64,000 bases of DNA from Neobacillus sp. DY30 (lineage in GTDB: Bacteria > Bacillota > Bacilli > Bacillales > Cytobacillaceae), in the NCBI RefSeq assembly GCF_030123065.1, contig NZ_CP126093.1, forward strand, positions 2,856,001-2,920,000. The letters run 5' to 3'. Position 1 is the stretch's first letter, and every line of letters begins with the position of its first letter. The translations under genes and the position numbers were made by a program. Shown in pieces: positions 17,007-26,197 of the stretch. The notes beneath the pieces were generated by a model. The model saw only the letters and a list, made by a program, of their open reading frames with translations. It made no database searches and was not told where the DNA came from.

Positions 17007-18527
17007 ATGAAAGCAGCTGTGCACACATTGGAATTTCCACTCTTTATAAACGGGGAATGGAAACCAGCGAAAAGCGGAGAAACGTTTGAGGTAGTAAACC
17101 CTGCAACCGGTGAAGTCGCTGCAAAGGTGGCGAAAGCCGGTAAAGAAGATGTGGAGGCGGCCGTTTCATCTGCACGCCAGGCTTTTGATTCGGGGGTATG
17201 GTCTAAAAAAACTCCTCAAGAACGTGCGAACGTACTCATCCAATTTGGAAACAAGATTATGGAACATGCGGAAGAATTGGGATACTTAGAATCTATTAGT
17301 TCGGGGGCAACACTTCGCCGTATTTCAAATATGGACATCTTAACCATTGTTGATCTCTTACAGCAAACAGCAAAGTTCACAGTTGAATATCCGTATGTCG
17401 AATCCCTTCCTACTTTACCATTCCCTGGACCAAGCAATAACCAAGTCTGGCGGGAACCGATTGGAGTTGTAGCGGCAGTTACCGCATGGAATTTTCCAAT
17501 GATTTTGGCTATGTGGAAATTGGCTCCGGCGCTGGCAATGGGGAACTCGATTGTGGTCAAACCAGCATCTAATACGCCATTATCTACCTTGAAATTAGCG
17601 GAATTGGCTGCTGAAGCAGGAATACCTGCAGGTGTATTCAATGTTGTATCTGGTCCAGGAGCAAGCATTGGAGAAGCCCTTGTTACTCATCCAAGTATAG
17701 ACAAAGTCGCGTTTACCGGATCTACAGAAGTCGGCAGCCGTATTATGCAGATGGCAGCTGGAACGGTGAAACGGGTAACTCTTGAGTTAGGCGGGAAATC
17801 ACCAGCAATCGTGCTGCCGGATGCGGATTTGAGTATAACCATTCCAGGAATTTTATTCGGATTCTTATCACACTCTGGGCAAATTTGTGAATCAGGCACT
17901 CGTGTTCTTGTACATGATTCCATTTATGAACAAGTCATTGAACAATTATCGAAGCTTGCAAGCACGATTACAATTGGAAATCCATTAAATATCGCGACAG
18001 GTATGGGTCCGTTGGTATCACAGCAACAATTGGATACTGTTCTTTCTTATATTGAATCCGGTATTCAAGAAGGGGCGCGATTGGTTTGCGGCGGAAAGCG
18101 TAGAATCGTAGAAGGATTTGAAAATGGATATTTTGTTGAACCTACCATTTTTGCTGATGTTCATAACGACATGAAGATTGCGAGAGAAGAAATTTTTGGT
18201 CCTGTTCTCTCCGTCATTCGTTACTCCACCGTTGAAGAGGCAATTGAAATCGCGAACGATACGATTTATGGATTAGCAGGTGGTGTTTGGACGAAGGATG
18301 TGAACGAAGGAATGAAAATTGCCCGTGAATTGAAGGCTGGTACGATTTGGATTAATGATTGGCACATGCTCCGAAGTGACGCTCCGTTTGGCGGATACAA
18401 GCAAAGTGGTTTTGGCCGGGAATTAGGACGCCATGCGTTGGACGAATATTCTCAAGTCAAGCATGTTCACTGCTCACTAGTACCTGAAGTAAGCCAAAGA
18501 ACATGGTATCAAATGTTATTGGGATAA
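17007..18527 (+). CDS. NAD(P)-dependent aldehyde dehydrogenase
   Basis: The 506-residue protein oxidises an aldehyde to its acid. It shows the ALDH superfamily features: VTAWNFPMILAMWKLAPALA (cofactor strand), VAFTGSTEVG, ELGGKSPAIV with the general base Glu, catalytic Cys in GQICESGTRV, and EEIFGPVLSV. Start: an ATG at 17001 is only 1 nt from the SD AGGAGG (16994-16999). The ATG at 17007 has a 7-nt gap and is preferred. It lies 64 bp after the acyl-CoA synthetase and 45 bp before the alcohol dehydrogenase. Together they form an alcohol-aldehyde-acid-acyl-CoA route. Confidence 0.93.
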   Translation: MKAAVHTLEFPLFINGEWKPAKSGETFEVVNPATGEVAAKVAKAGKEDVEAAVSSARQAFDSGVWSKKTPQERANVLIQFGNKIMEHAEELGYLESISSGATLRRISNMDILTIVDLLQQTAKFTVEYPYVESLPTLPFPGPSNNQVWREPIGVVAAVTAWNFPMILAMWKLAPALAMGNSIVVKPASNTPLSTLKLAELAAEAGIPAGVFNVVSGPGASIGEALVTHPSIDKVAFTGSTEVGSRIMQMAAGTVKRVTLELGGKSPAIVLPDADLSITIPGILFGFLSHSGQICESGTRVLVHDSIYEQVIEQLSKLASTITIGNPLNIATGMGPLVSQQQLDTVLSYIESGIQEGARLVCGGKRRIVEGFENGYFVEPTIFADVHNDMKIAREEIFGPVLSVIRYSTVEEAIEIANDTIYGLAGGVWTKDVNEGMKIARELKAGTIWINDWHMLRSDAPFGGYKQSGFGRELGRHALDEYSQVKHVHCSLVPEVSQRTWYQMLLG

Positions 18528-18572
18528 TCCAGATTCATTTCTTAATAAAAATATAAAGAAGCAGGTGATTCT

Positions 18573-19781
18573 ATGTCGACATCATTTTTTCAATTTTCTG
18601 TAAGAACAGTTGTCAATAGCGGGGCAGGATCTAGAACGTTACTTCCTGAGATGATTAAAGGGCTTGGCGGTAAAAGAGCAGTGCTATACACAGATAAAGG
18701 CTTAACACAAGCTGGTATTACAAAGAAAATTATTGAATTGTTTGAACTCATGCCTGGAATGCCTCAGCTTGTGGGTGTGTTTGAAGATATCGAACAGGAC
18801 GCAAAAGGTGAAATTATTAATCGCGGAGCCCGTTTCTTTAAAGAGTGCAATGGAGATTCTTTCATTGCTCTTGGCGGAGGCAGCGTCTTGGATACAGTAA
18901 AAGGGATCAAGTGGATGATTCATAAAGGTTTGGATGATATTCGTGATGCGCTGCTTACTGGTAATGTGATGGAATGGTGGCCGGAGGCACAATATATTCC
19001 AATTCCGCATGTTGCCATTGCAACGACGGCAGGAACTGGTGCTGAGGTTTCACCGGTAGCTGTCATTCTGAATGAAAAGCTTGGAATGAAAACAAACCTT
19101 CTTCATCCGTTTATCAATGCCGATATGGCGATTTTGGACCCGGATTTAACGGTAGGTCTTCCTCCTAAAATCACTGCCTTTACAGGATTTGACGCCTTGA
19201 CACATGCAGTGGAAGCCTATTTTTCACCGAAGGCCAATCCGATGACAGATGCCTATGCCCTCCAATCGATTCGGATGATTGTTGATCATTTAAAGACTGC
19301 GGTACACAACGGGAGCGATATCTCAGCAAGGGCAAATATGCTGATGGCAAGTTCGATGGCCATTTCTGCTTTCTGTTTATGTCTGAATGCTGTTCCAATT
19401 CACAATATGGCACATGCGATAGGGGCAAAATTCAATATTCCACATGGACTGGCTAATGCTGTGCTTTTGCCAAATGTGATGGAATCTTTGCCTGCATACT
19501 ATTTACCGCGAATCAATGGATTTGCACAGGCGTTAGGGATTGTGAATCCCTCAGAACAACCGGAAGAATGTTTAGCGGAAGTGATCGAATATATAAGAGA
19601 TCTACGCAAAGCAGTAAATTTACCTGACACGTTTGCAGAATTTGATTGTAACGAAGATAAGCTGCACCTTTTAGTGCCGGCAATTCACCATGACCCAGCA
19701 GGAGTTTTCTTCAAGATACCAGCAGACATTATCACCAAAGTGATAAATGAAGTGTTCGAGTTAAAAGCAATAGAGGCTTAA
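18573..19781 (+). CDS. Iron-containing alcohol dehydrogenase
   Basis: The 402-residue protein belongs to the Fe-dependent (group III) alcohol dehydrogenase family. The NAD-binding GGGSVLDTVKG segment lies at about residues 105-115. The metal-binding region includes FDALTHAVEAYFSP and HNMAHAIGAKFNIPHGLANA, with the conserved His ligands. SD AAGCAGGTG precedes the ATG at 18573. It is the last gene of the operon and is predicted to oxidise an alcohol to the aldehyde used by the neighbouring ALDH. The reverse direction is also possible for this family. Confidence 0.92.
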   Translation: MSTSFFQFSVRTVVNSGAGSRTLLPEMIKGLGGKRAVLYTDKGLTQAGITKKIIELFELMPGMPQLVGVFEDIEQDAKGEIINRGARFFKECNGDSFIALGGGSVLDTVKGIKWMIHKGLDDIRDALLTGNVMEWWPEAQYIPIPHVAIATTAGTGAEVSPVAVILNEKLGMKTNLLHPFINADMAILDPDLTVGLPPKITAFTGFDALTHAVEAYFSPKANPMTDAYALQSIRMIVDHLKTAVHNGSDISARANMLMASSMAISAFCLCLNAVPIHNMAHAIGAKFNIPHGLANAVLLPNVMESLPAYYLPRINGFAQALGIVNPSEQPEECLAEVIEYIRDLRKAVNLPDTFAEFDCNEDKLHLLVPAIHHDPAGVFFKIPADIITKVINEVFELKAIEA

Positions 19782-19806
19782 CACGACCAGTGGAAATCTT
19801 GAAATA

Positions 19807-19893
19807 AGGGAAAACACTTGAAAACCTCCTGTTGATGTATGGTCGCCAGACTGGACATTAGTTGCCGGGAAGTCAAAAGTGTTTTCCTTTTTT
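19807..19893 (+). terminator. Terminator with unusually long (57-nt) loop
   Basis: GGAAAACACTT (19809-19819) pairs perfectly with AAGTGTTTTCC (19877-19887), followed by six T. The stem encloses 57 nt with no strong inner helix that I can see. It ends the acyl-CoA synthetase/ALDH/ADH operon. Confidence 0.7.
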
Positions 19894-19944
19894 AGTGTTG
19901 GGCCCTGTTTAAAGAAAGATGCTGATTTTTCTAACGGAAATCCT

Positions 19945-20044
19945 TATGAATGACTAAACTCAATGAGGAATCTTCTGATTTGTCTTTCATCATGCTTATG
20001 AAGGACCAATCTCACTGGGAACTCTCCCGATTTGTCTTTCATCA
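19945..20044. repeat. Two tandem copies of a 52-bp hairpin repeat
   Basis: Copies at 19945-19992 and 19997-20044 have a period of 52 bp and end in the identical GATTTGTCTTTCATCA. Each copy is itself an inverted repeat: TGAAGGACCAATC pairs with GATTTGTCTTTCA (11 of 13) across about 17 nt in the second copy. The arrangement matches the array at 40272-40462. Confidence 0.75.
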
Positions 20045-20127
20045 ACCTTTATATAGGTGTATTAATAATCAACAATGAAATTTAACAAAGCTTAATGTTT
20101 AAAAAACAACAATCCTTGGAGGTTCTT

Positions 20128-22032
20128 ATGAATAGCAAAGTATTTACTCAATCTAAGTCTGCCACTTTATTTACAAAAGAGGCAAATTTAGCAGTCTATG
20201 AATCACTAAATTTTAATGATCGACAGGATTTCTTAGATGCAAACCGCGGTTTTATTGCACCGTTAGACTCTACCATCATTAAAGATCATTCTGGGGAAGT
20301 CGTTTGGGACATCGATCAGTTGGAATTTCTTGACGACGCTGCTCCAGAAACAGTGAACCCGAGTCTTTGGCGAAATGCACAATTACAGGCTATATCCGGT
20401 TTATTTGAAGTGGTGGAAGGTGTTTATCAAGTTCGTGGACAATCAATCGCCACAACCTTCTTTATTGAAGGAAAACAAGGAGTTATTGTTTGTGATACAT
20501 CAGCAAGTACGGAAACGGCGACAGCTGTAATGGAATTATATTATAAACATCGTCCAAGAAAGCCAGTTTCAGCTATCATTATCAGTCAAAGTCATGCGGA
20601 TCATTTTGGGGGAATTCAAGCCGTTCTAAAATATGCGGCAGATCCGGCAATTCCAATTATCGTACCACAACATTTTACAAAAGAAGCCTTAAGTGAAAAT
20701 GTTCTTTTAGGTACAATCATGGCGCGCCGAGCAGAGTATCAGTTTGGTAAAAATATACCAGACGGTGAGACGGGCTCTGTTTCTATAGGTATTGGTTCTA
20801 CAATGAGTTCTGGGAGTATGAGTTTTGCGCTGCCAACGTTTGAAATAGAAAACGAAATCCAAACGATGGAAATTGATGGAGTAACTTTTAAATTTTTGTT
20901 AACCCCAAACACAGAAGCACCGGCTGAAATGCATTTTTATATCACTGATTACAAAGCTTTATTTGTTTCAGAGAATGCTAATCAATTGATGCACCAAATT
21001 TATACGGTAAGAGGAGCTAAAACTAGGGATGCCCTGCATTGGGCAAATTCACTCGATAAGACGATTGATTTATTTGAACAAGAAGAGATTGATGCCTTGC
21101 TCATGATCCATGCATGGCCTGTTTGGGGCAAAGATCGGGCTTTAGGACATTTGAAATTGCAGCGCGACTTATACAAATATATGCACGACCAGACGGTGCG
21201 TTTAGCGAATCATGGTTTAACGATGGAAGAAATAGCTGAAACCATCAAACTGCCAAAATCATTGGATATGTATTGGGGGAATCGCGGGTATTACGGTACA
21301 TTAAAGCATAATTCAAAGGGGATTTACAATTTTTACTTAGGCTATTATAGTGCACATCCATCTGATTTAGATCCATTACCACAAGTGGAAACGGGTCTTA
21401 AATATGTAGAATACATGGGTGGAGCAGCTGCTATTTTGGAAAAAGCAAAAGCTGACTTTGAAAATGGGGAATACCGCTGGGTAGCTCAAGTATTAAAAAA
21501 CGTCGTAATGGCCGATCCGGATAATACAGAAGCCAAACATTTATTGGCCGATGCCTTTGAACAATTAGGTTACCAAGCGGAATCAGCCAATTGGCGGAAT
21601 ATTTATCTTGTTGGTGCTACCGAACTAAGAAATGGAATGATTAACGATCATGCCCCATTAGATGTTTCTGGAATCGTTCACCATATGCCAGTAGATGATT
21701 TCTTAAAGTTGATGGCGGTTAAACTAAACGGACCAAAAGCAGATGGGAAAAAAATAACGTTGAATGTAACTCTATCAGATTCTAACCAAAAATATGCAAT
21801 TTATATAGAGAATTCCGTTTTGATTTATAAAGAAGGCATGGTAGACGCAAACCCAGATGTTTCATTAATTCTTGATCAATTAATATTCTATGGAATTGGA
21901 ATGGGTGTTCTTTCACCTGAACAAGCAGTTGCTTCAGGTAAATTATTGATTTCTGGTGACCAAACGAAACTGAAACAATTTTTATCACTATTTGATGAGT
22001 TCGACCGTTTTATCAATATCGTAACACCATAG
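20128..22032 (+). CDS. Alkylsulfatase-like metallo-beta-lactamase protein
   Basis: The protein has 634 residues, close to the length of SdsA1/BDS1-type linear primary-alkylsulfatases. An MBL-fold domain is N-terminal with SQSHADHFGG (Gln154, His156, Asp158, His159). The family-typical TEAPAEMHFY, SENANQLMHQ and HAWPVWG segments follow. A helical dimerisation domain carries RLANHGLTMEEIAE and NRGYYGTLKHNSKG. The C-terminus is an SCP2-like domain. Family members usually read THxHxDHFGG at the metal site; here the first His is Gln. Start: an ATG at 20095 lacks an SD, while the ATG at 20128 has GGAGG 5 nt upstream. No signal peptide is apparent, so it looks cytoplasmic. Predicted role: release of a primary alcohol from alkyl sulfates, though the changed ligand leaves activity open. 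Confidence 0.85.
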   Translation: MNSKVFTQSKSATLFTKEANLAVYESLNFNDRQDFLDANRGFIAPLDSTIIKDHSGEVVWDIDQLEFLDDAAPETVNPSLWRNAQLQAISGLFEVVEGVYQVRGQSIATTFFIEGKQGVIVCDTSASTETATAVMELYYKHRPRKPVSAIIISQSHADHFGGIQAVLKYAADPAIPIIVPQHFTKEALSENVLLGTIMARRAEYQFGKNIPDGETGSVSIGIGSTMSSGSMSFALPTFEIENEIQTMEIDGVTFKFLLTPNTEAPAEMHFYITDYKALFVSENANQLMHQIYTVRGAKTRDALHWANSLDKTIDLFEQEEIDALLMIHAWPVWGKDRALGHLKLQRDLYKYMHDQTVRLANHGLTMEEIAETIKLPKSLDMYWGNRGYYGTLKHNSKGIYNFYLGYYSAHPSDLDPLPQVETGLKYVEYMGGAAAILEKAKADFENGEYRWVAQVLKNVVMADPDNTEAKHLLADAFEQLGYQAESANWRNIYLVGATELRNGMINDHAPLDVSGIVHHMPVDDFLKLMAVKLNGPKADGKKITLNVTLSDSNQKYAIYIENSVLIYKEGMVDANPDVSLILDQLIFYGIGMGVLSPEQAVASGKLLISGDQTKLKQFLSLFDEFDRFINIVTP

Positions 22033-22077
22033 ATCGTACTAAAAAATGGATGTACTTGAGGAAGGGCTGAAAATTGG

Positions 22078-23349
22078 ATGAAACGTTGGGCGAAATGGAT
22101 TATTTTACTTGCACTGTTTATCATGTCAATTGTTAATTTTGCTGATAAGTCCATCACAGGATTAGCCGGTATCCATATTATGAAGGATTTAGACCTCACC
22201 TCAACTCAGTTTGGAATAGTAGCTAGTAGTTTTTTTTGGTTGTTTTCCATAGCTGGAATCATAGGAGGTGCTTTGTCGGATCGGTTGGGCACAGGTAAAC
22301 TACTAGCGATTATGGCGATTATTTGGACAATCGCACAATCGATGGTGCTGTTTGTATCAAGTTTACCATTATTGATAGTTAGTAGAGTATTACTAGGAGC
22401 TGGGGAAGGTGCTTTTTCTGCAACGGCAGTAAGTCATATAAGTAAATGGTTTAAACCAGAGTCACGTGCTTTTGCGATATCGATTATTAATTTTGGTAAT
22501 GTTGTCGGAATCGCTGTAACAGCACCGATAATGGTCTTTCTAATTTCCTCTTACGGGTGGAAACAAGCATTTTTTATTTCTGGTATTTGTAGCTTTCTTT
22601 GGTTAATAGCTTGGCTATGGTTGGGACGTCTTAGACCAGATGATTCATTTGAAGAAGAGGGAAGTAGTCAGGAAAACAAACAAGAGAAAAATGTGAAAGA
22701 AGTGTGGAGGGCTTTAAAATCTCCAATCTTTATTTTAACAATCTTAGTTGCATTTATTGCCTATTCTATTATTGTCTTTGGTCTTACCTTTAATCCTGCA
22801 TATCTTATCAAAGTAAAGGGATTAACGGAACAACAGGCAGCAAATGTAATTGCAATCTCCGGATTAATGGGGGCACTTTTAGGTATATTCCTTGCTTTTT
22901 GTTCCGATCGTTTATACAAAAAAACTCAAAGTTTATGGACGTCGAGAATTCTATTTACTGGTATTTGTGTCATTCTTGCAGGGAGTTTTTACGCGCTTTA
23001 TCCTCTCGTGAATGGATATGGTTCTATTATCATCATCCTTTCGCTAGTCAATGCATTAGTTGTCACCATTAACACACTAAATCCGGCTTTAGTCATTAGT
23101 TTACTCCCCGAACGGAGAGGTGTGATGGCAGGTAGTTATTATGGAATTATGTCTTCAGCTGGTATTGTTGCTCCTCTTATTTTTGGAGAGCTCATTCAAA
23201 CTTTTGGTACAAACCCAGCAGGAGGTTATGATGTATCCATTTATGGAATGTCTGTTGCTATGGTGATTGCAGCTATACTTGTATTCCTTTTCGGAAGACC
23301 CAAAAAACGAGTATCGGCGGAGAATGATCATAAAATAGTGAACCTCTAG
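22078..23349 (+). CDS. Major facilitator superfamily transporter
   Basis: This 423-residue protein has about 12 hydrophobic segments. The loop 2-3 motif GGALSDRLGTGKLL is the MFS signature, and GLMGALLGIFLAFCSDRLY is its repeat in the second half. The opening (ADKSITGLAGIHIMKDLDL) resembles anion/organic-acid symporters of the ACS type. It follows the alkylsulfatase-like gene by 45 bp and is probably co-transcribed. It could import the sulfate ester or export an acid. The substrate is not determinable from sequence. Confidence 0.88.
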   Translation: MKRWAKWIILLALFIMSIVNFADKSITGLAGIHIMKDLDLTSTQFGIVASSFFWLFSIAGIIGGALSDRLGTGKLLAIMAIIWTIAQSMVLFVSSLPLLIVSRVLLGAGEGAFSATAVSHISKWFKPESRAFAISIINFGNVVGIAVTAPIMVFLISSYGWKQAFFISGICSFLWLIAWLWLGRLRPDDSFEEEGSSQENKQEKNVKEVWRALKSPIFILTILVAFIAYSIIVFGLTFNPAYLIKVKGLTEQQAANVIAISGLMGALLGIFLAFCSDRLYKKTQSLWTSRILFTGICVILAGSFYALYPLVNGYGSIIIILSLVNALVVTINTLNPALVISLLPERRGVMAGSYYGIMSSAGIVAPLIFGELIQTFGTNPAGGYDVSIYGMSVAMVIAAILVFLFGRPKKRVSAENDHKIVNL

Positions 23350-23391
23350 TGGCAATTGGATTTATTAATTTTTATAAAAGGTGTGAGTATA

Positions 23392-24093
23392 ATGACAGCA
23401 AAAAAAGAGAATCAAAAAGAATCATTGAAAGAAACGAAAACACGAAAAAAATTACAAAAGGCAGATGAAACAGTAGAAACTGTAAATGAATCTGCGGCAG
23501 CGGAGAATCACGTCGAGAAAATGACGATCGATGGGGAAAATGTAGAATCGCTTTCTAGCCTAGACATGCTCTGGAATTCTAAATTTCAAGAATTAGATGA
23601 ATGGGCAAAATGTGCTGAACATCGTGATGAAGTCTTCTTAAGTGAGGTGAGACGAATCTCTAATAGATTCCAGCGGAGTCAGGCGAATCTAAAGTCAATA
23701 ACAGAGCAATTTACAAAGGAAGTTACTCAATGGGAAAAGACTGCTCGAGATGAATTTTTAATGTCAACAACCCTGCTGCAGCAATTCTTTCCAAATAGAT
23801 CTTATGAAGAAATAAATGCGCAATTTGATCATATTCAAAATTCACTAGTATCTCTTCTAAAAACTCCAAGTCAAACCATTTCAAGCTGGAAGAACATGGA
23901 GAATTTCGTAGAAATGATTGATCAATCAATTGAACTTAGAAAAAAAGAAAGATTGCAATATATCAAAAGTATTAAACAAGCTGCAAATCCGTTCTATGAA
24001 TATCAAAAAGGATTTGTCAATCTATTTGCAAAACAATTCAAAGAACTGATCTTCCCGCTAAATAAATATATGGAAGAGACGGAAGAATCTTAA
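23392..24093 (+). CDS. Phasin-like PHA granule protein
   Basis: This 233-residue protein has no membrane segment. The N-terminal 50 residues are highly charged (Lys/Glu). The rest is helical and amphipathic (LWNSKFQELDEWAKCAE, NRFQRSQANLKSITEQF, ELRKKERLQYIKSIKQAANP), as expected for a granule-coating phasin. An upstream in-frame start at 23356 lacks an SD, whereas AAAAGGTG precedes the ATG at 23392. It sits 18 bp before phaR in the same direction. The phasin call rests mainly on this position and the helical make-up; it could also be a PhaQ-like or other granule factor. Confidence 0.65.
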   Translation: MTAKKENQKESLKETKTRKKLQKADETVETVNESAAAENHVEKMTIDGENVESLSSLDMLWNSKFQELDEWAKCAEHRDEVFLSEVRRISNRFQRSQANLKSITEQFTKEVTQWEKTARDEFLMSTTLLQQFFPNRSYEEINAQFDHIQNSLVSLLKTPSQTISSWKNMENFVEMIDQSIELRKKERLQYIKSIKQAANPFYEYQKGFVNLFAKQFKELIFPLNKYMEETEES

Positions 24094-24111
24094 TTTAAGG
24101 AGAGAAACAGA

Positions 24112-24660
24112 ATGTCAAATGAAAAAAATTATGATCCTTTTTTGGGATTAAACCAATTGAGTGAAATGTGGGACAAACAAATTACCGGCCTTTTATATAA
24201 CTTAGCGAATAACAATGAATTTGTTCGCACAGCGAGTAATGGATTAAACACCTATTCAATGTACTTGGAAAAAGTAAGAAAGAACCAAGAGCTTTTTGCC
24301 TCTCTGATGAATATCCCGACAAAGAAAGATGTAGCGAATGCTGCAAAGCTATCCATTCAGACAGAGGAAAAAATTGATATGTTAGAAGAACAAATTTGGA
24401 ATTTACAAGACAGTGTAGGCTCCATTACGAAAGCTAATGTAGAAATGTTTGAAGAGGTAATAAATATTGTCATGCAAATGAAGAATGAATTCCAAAAAAT
24501 TGCCCAAGAGGTGACGGAAACGAAAAAAATAAGAGAAGACCTTCAGGAATTACGGAAAGAAATAGACAGAGGTCTCAGCGCATTAGTGAGGGAAAAAACG
24601 AAAAAAGAATCGGATAAAAAGCAGGATAAAGAGCTAGTCCTCTCCGGCAGTAACAAATAA
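24112..24660 (+). CDS. phaR: Poly(R)-hydroxyalkanoate synthase subunit PhaR (class IV)
   Basis: The protein has 182 residues. PhaR is the small partner that class IV PHA synthases need for activity. The N-terminus YDPFLGLNQLSEMWDKQI fits PhaR, and the C-terminal half is a coiled coil rich in Lys and Glu (about residues 85-165). SD AAGGAGAG precedes the ATG at 24112. It lies directly between a phasin-like gene and phaC, the order typical of Bacillus pha loci, although no phaB reductase is present here. Confidence 0.9.
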   Translation: MSNEKNYDPFLGLNQLSEMWDKQITGLLYNLANNNEFVRTASNGLNTYSMYLEKVRKNQELFASLMNIPTKKDVANAAKLSIQTEEKIDMLEEQIWNLQDSVGSITKANVEMFEEVINIVMQMKNEFQKIAQEVTETKKIREDLQELRKEIDRGLSALVREKTKKESDKKQDKELVLSGSNK

Positions 24661-24683
24661 CATTAAAGAGAGCAGTGAAAATA

Positions 24684-25736
24684 ATGAAAACATTAGGAGC
24701 AAATCTTTTTCCAAATCTAGATGTAGAAAAAGAAACGAAACGTTGGAAACAGCTTTATAAAATTATGACCGAGCCAAAGCCAGAAATTATTCCAACACCG
24801 AGGCATGCTGTCTGGAAGAAAAATAAAGCTACCTTATGGTATCATCCTGCAAAGGAAAAAAGACATGCCATCCCAGTATTTTTAGTCTACTCTCTATTAA
24901 ATAAGGTGTACATTCTAGACATTGGTGAAGGAAACAGCGTTGTAGGCGGACTTACCGAGCGTGGCTATGATGTCTATCTATTAGATTGGGGTTCCCCTGG
25001 ACTTGAGGATGCTGATATCACACTGGACAACTATATCATCGATTATTTAGAGAATGCCCTTAAGCGAGCGTTAAGACATTCAGGTGCAAAGGAAATATCC
25101 CTTGCCGGTTATTGCCTAGGTGGAACCATAGCAGCGATTTTGGCTTCTATAACAGAGCTGCCGATTAAGAATTTATCTCTTGCAGCCGTCCCAATCGATT
25201 TTAGTATTGGCGTCCTTCCTGATAAATTGCTGGAAGGACTACAAACAGGGGAGCTAAGTGTGGACGGTTTTGCCGATGCCCATGAGACCATTCCTTCAGA
25301 ACTGCTGTATTTGATGTTTAGGATGCTCTCACCAGGTGATGGAAGTACTAAAATCAATCTGTTTACCCGTGCACATGATGAGAAATATGTAGAAAAGTGG
25401 CGCCGTATGGATAAGTGGACGAAGGACACATCTTCATTTGCCGGTGCTGCTTTCAAACAAATGTTTAATGATCTCTATAAAAACAATAAACTCTTAAAGG
25501 GAGAATTGGTGATTGGCGGTAGGAAGGTGGATTTAAAGAATATCAACTGCCCGCTTTTTGTCTTCTCTTGCTCACGTGACACACTTATATTAGAAAAGCA
25601 AAGTCTACCGGTGATGGACCTTGTATCAAGTAAGGATAAAACGTATGAGGTTTTTGAAGGTGGACATGTTTCACTGGTCTTGACCGGGGTATTCGCTGAA
25701 ATTTGGGATAAGTGGCTCTCAGCTCGATCACAGTAA
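24684..25736 (+). CDS. phaC: Class IV poly(R)-hydroxyalkanoate synthase PhaC
   Basis: The 350-residue enzyme has the alpha/beta hydrolase fold and polymerises hydroxyacyl-CoA into PHA at the granule surface. The lipase-like box GYCLGG holds catalytic Cys144. Asp lies in CSRDTL (about residue 296) and His in GGHVSL (about 325), completing the Cys-Asp-His triad. The VYLLDWGSPG segment is also typical. A GTG at 24675 is possible, but the ATG at 24684 has the better SD spacing. The length is typical of class IV PhaC, which needs PhaR (encoded just upstream). Confidence 0.93.
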   Translation: MKTLGANLFPNLDVEKETKRWKQLYKIMTEPKPEIIPTPRHAVWKKNKATLWYHPAKEKRHAIPVFLVYSLLNKVYILDIGEGNSVVGGLTERGYDVYLLDWGSPGLEDADITLDNYIIDYLENALKRALRHSGAKEISLAGYCLGGTIAAILASITELPIKNLSLAAVPIDFSIGVLPDKLLEGLQTGELSVDGFADAHETIPSELLYLMFRMLSPGDGSTKINLFTRAHDEKYVEKWRRMDKWTKDTSSFAGAAFKQMFNDLYKNNKLLKGELVIGGRKVDLKNINCPLFVFSCSRDTLILEKQSLPVMDLVSSKDKTYEVFEGGHVSLVLTGVFAEIWDKWLSARSQ

Positions 25737-25792
25737 ATTCAGGAGGTCTTTGTTTCGGACTAATAGTGTTTATAAAGGGGATTTTATCATTA

Positions 25793-25870
25793 ATGAAAGC
25801 TTTATATAGAATAGAAGAGTCACCAGGAGAAAGTGTAAAGTGTTTGTTTCTGGTTTATTTTCTCAATTAG
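25793..25870 (+). pseudogene. Possible 5' fragment of an alcohol-dehydrogenase-like gene
   Basis: SD AAAGGGG is followed by ATG and 25 codons beginning MKALYRIEESPGE, similar to the first residues of zinc-dependent alcohol dehydrogenases, then a stop. No continuation was found downstream in any frame. It could be a remnant or chance. Confidence 0.3.
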
Positions 25871-25952
25871 TTTTCAGATTTTTATGCATCTTTCATTTAT
25901 TTTATTCATGAATCCATAAGTATTCATGGTTAGAATAGTAGACTGCCAAACG

Positions 25953-25996
25953 CTCAATCATTGAATGATTATTCATTCAGTGATTGAGTTGTTTTT
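25953..25996 (+). terminator. Terminator in the phaC-regulator gap
   Basis: CTCAATCATTGAATGA pairs with TCATTCAGTGATTGAG (one G-T pair) around a 4-nt loop, followed by TTGTTTTT. The remainder of the 460-bp gap (25737-26197) contains only AT-rich promoter-like sequence and the fragment at 25793. Confidence 0.85.
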
Positions 25997-26197
25997 ATAT
26001 TTAGGGAATTAGTAGAATTTTTACTTCTTGATTTCAAAATTTTCAAAAGAGTATGTTAAAATGAAAATTATAACTGTAAAGTTGCAAGTAGAGTGCACAA
26101 TACAACAGATGTGCTAGTAAAAAATAGAAAAATACATAGCAGTATATGTTAACTATTTATTATCCGATTGAGCACAATCTAAGGGGTTGGGTAAAAA

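Noticed and set aside
19809..19887. Riboswitch
   Set aside because: It lies downstream of an operon, not before a gene start, and shows no known aptamer core.
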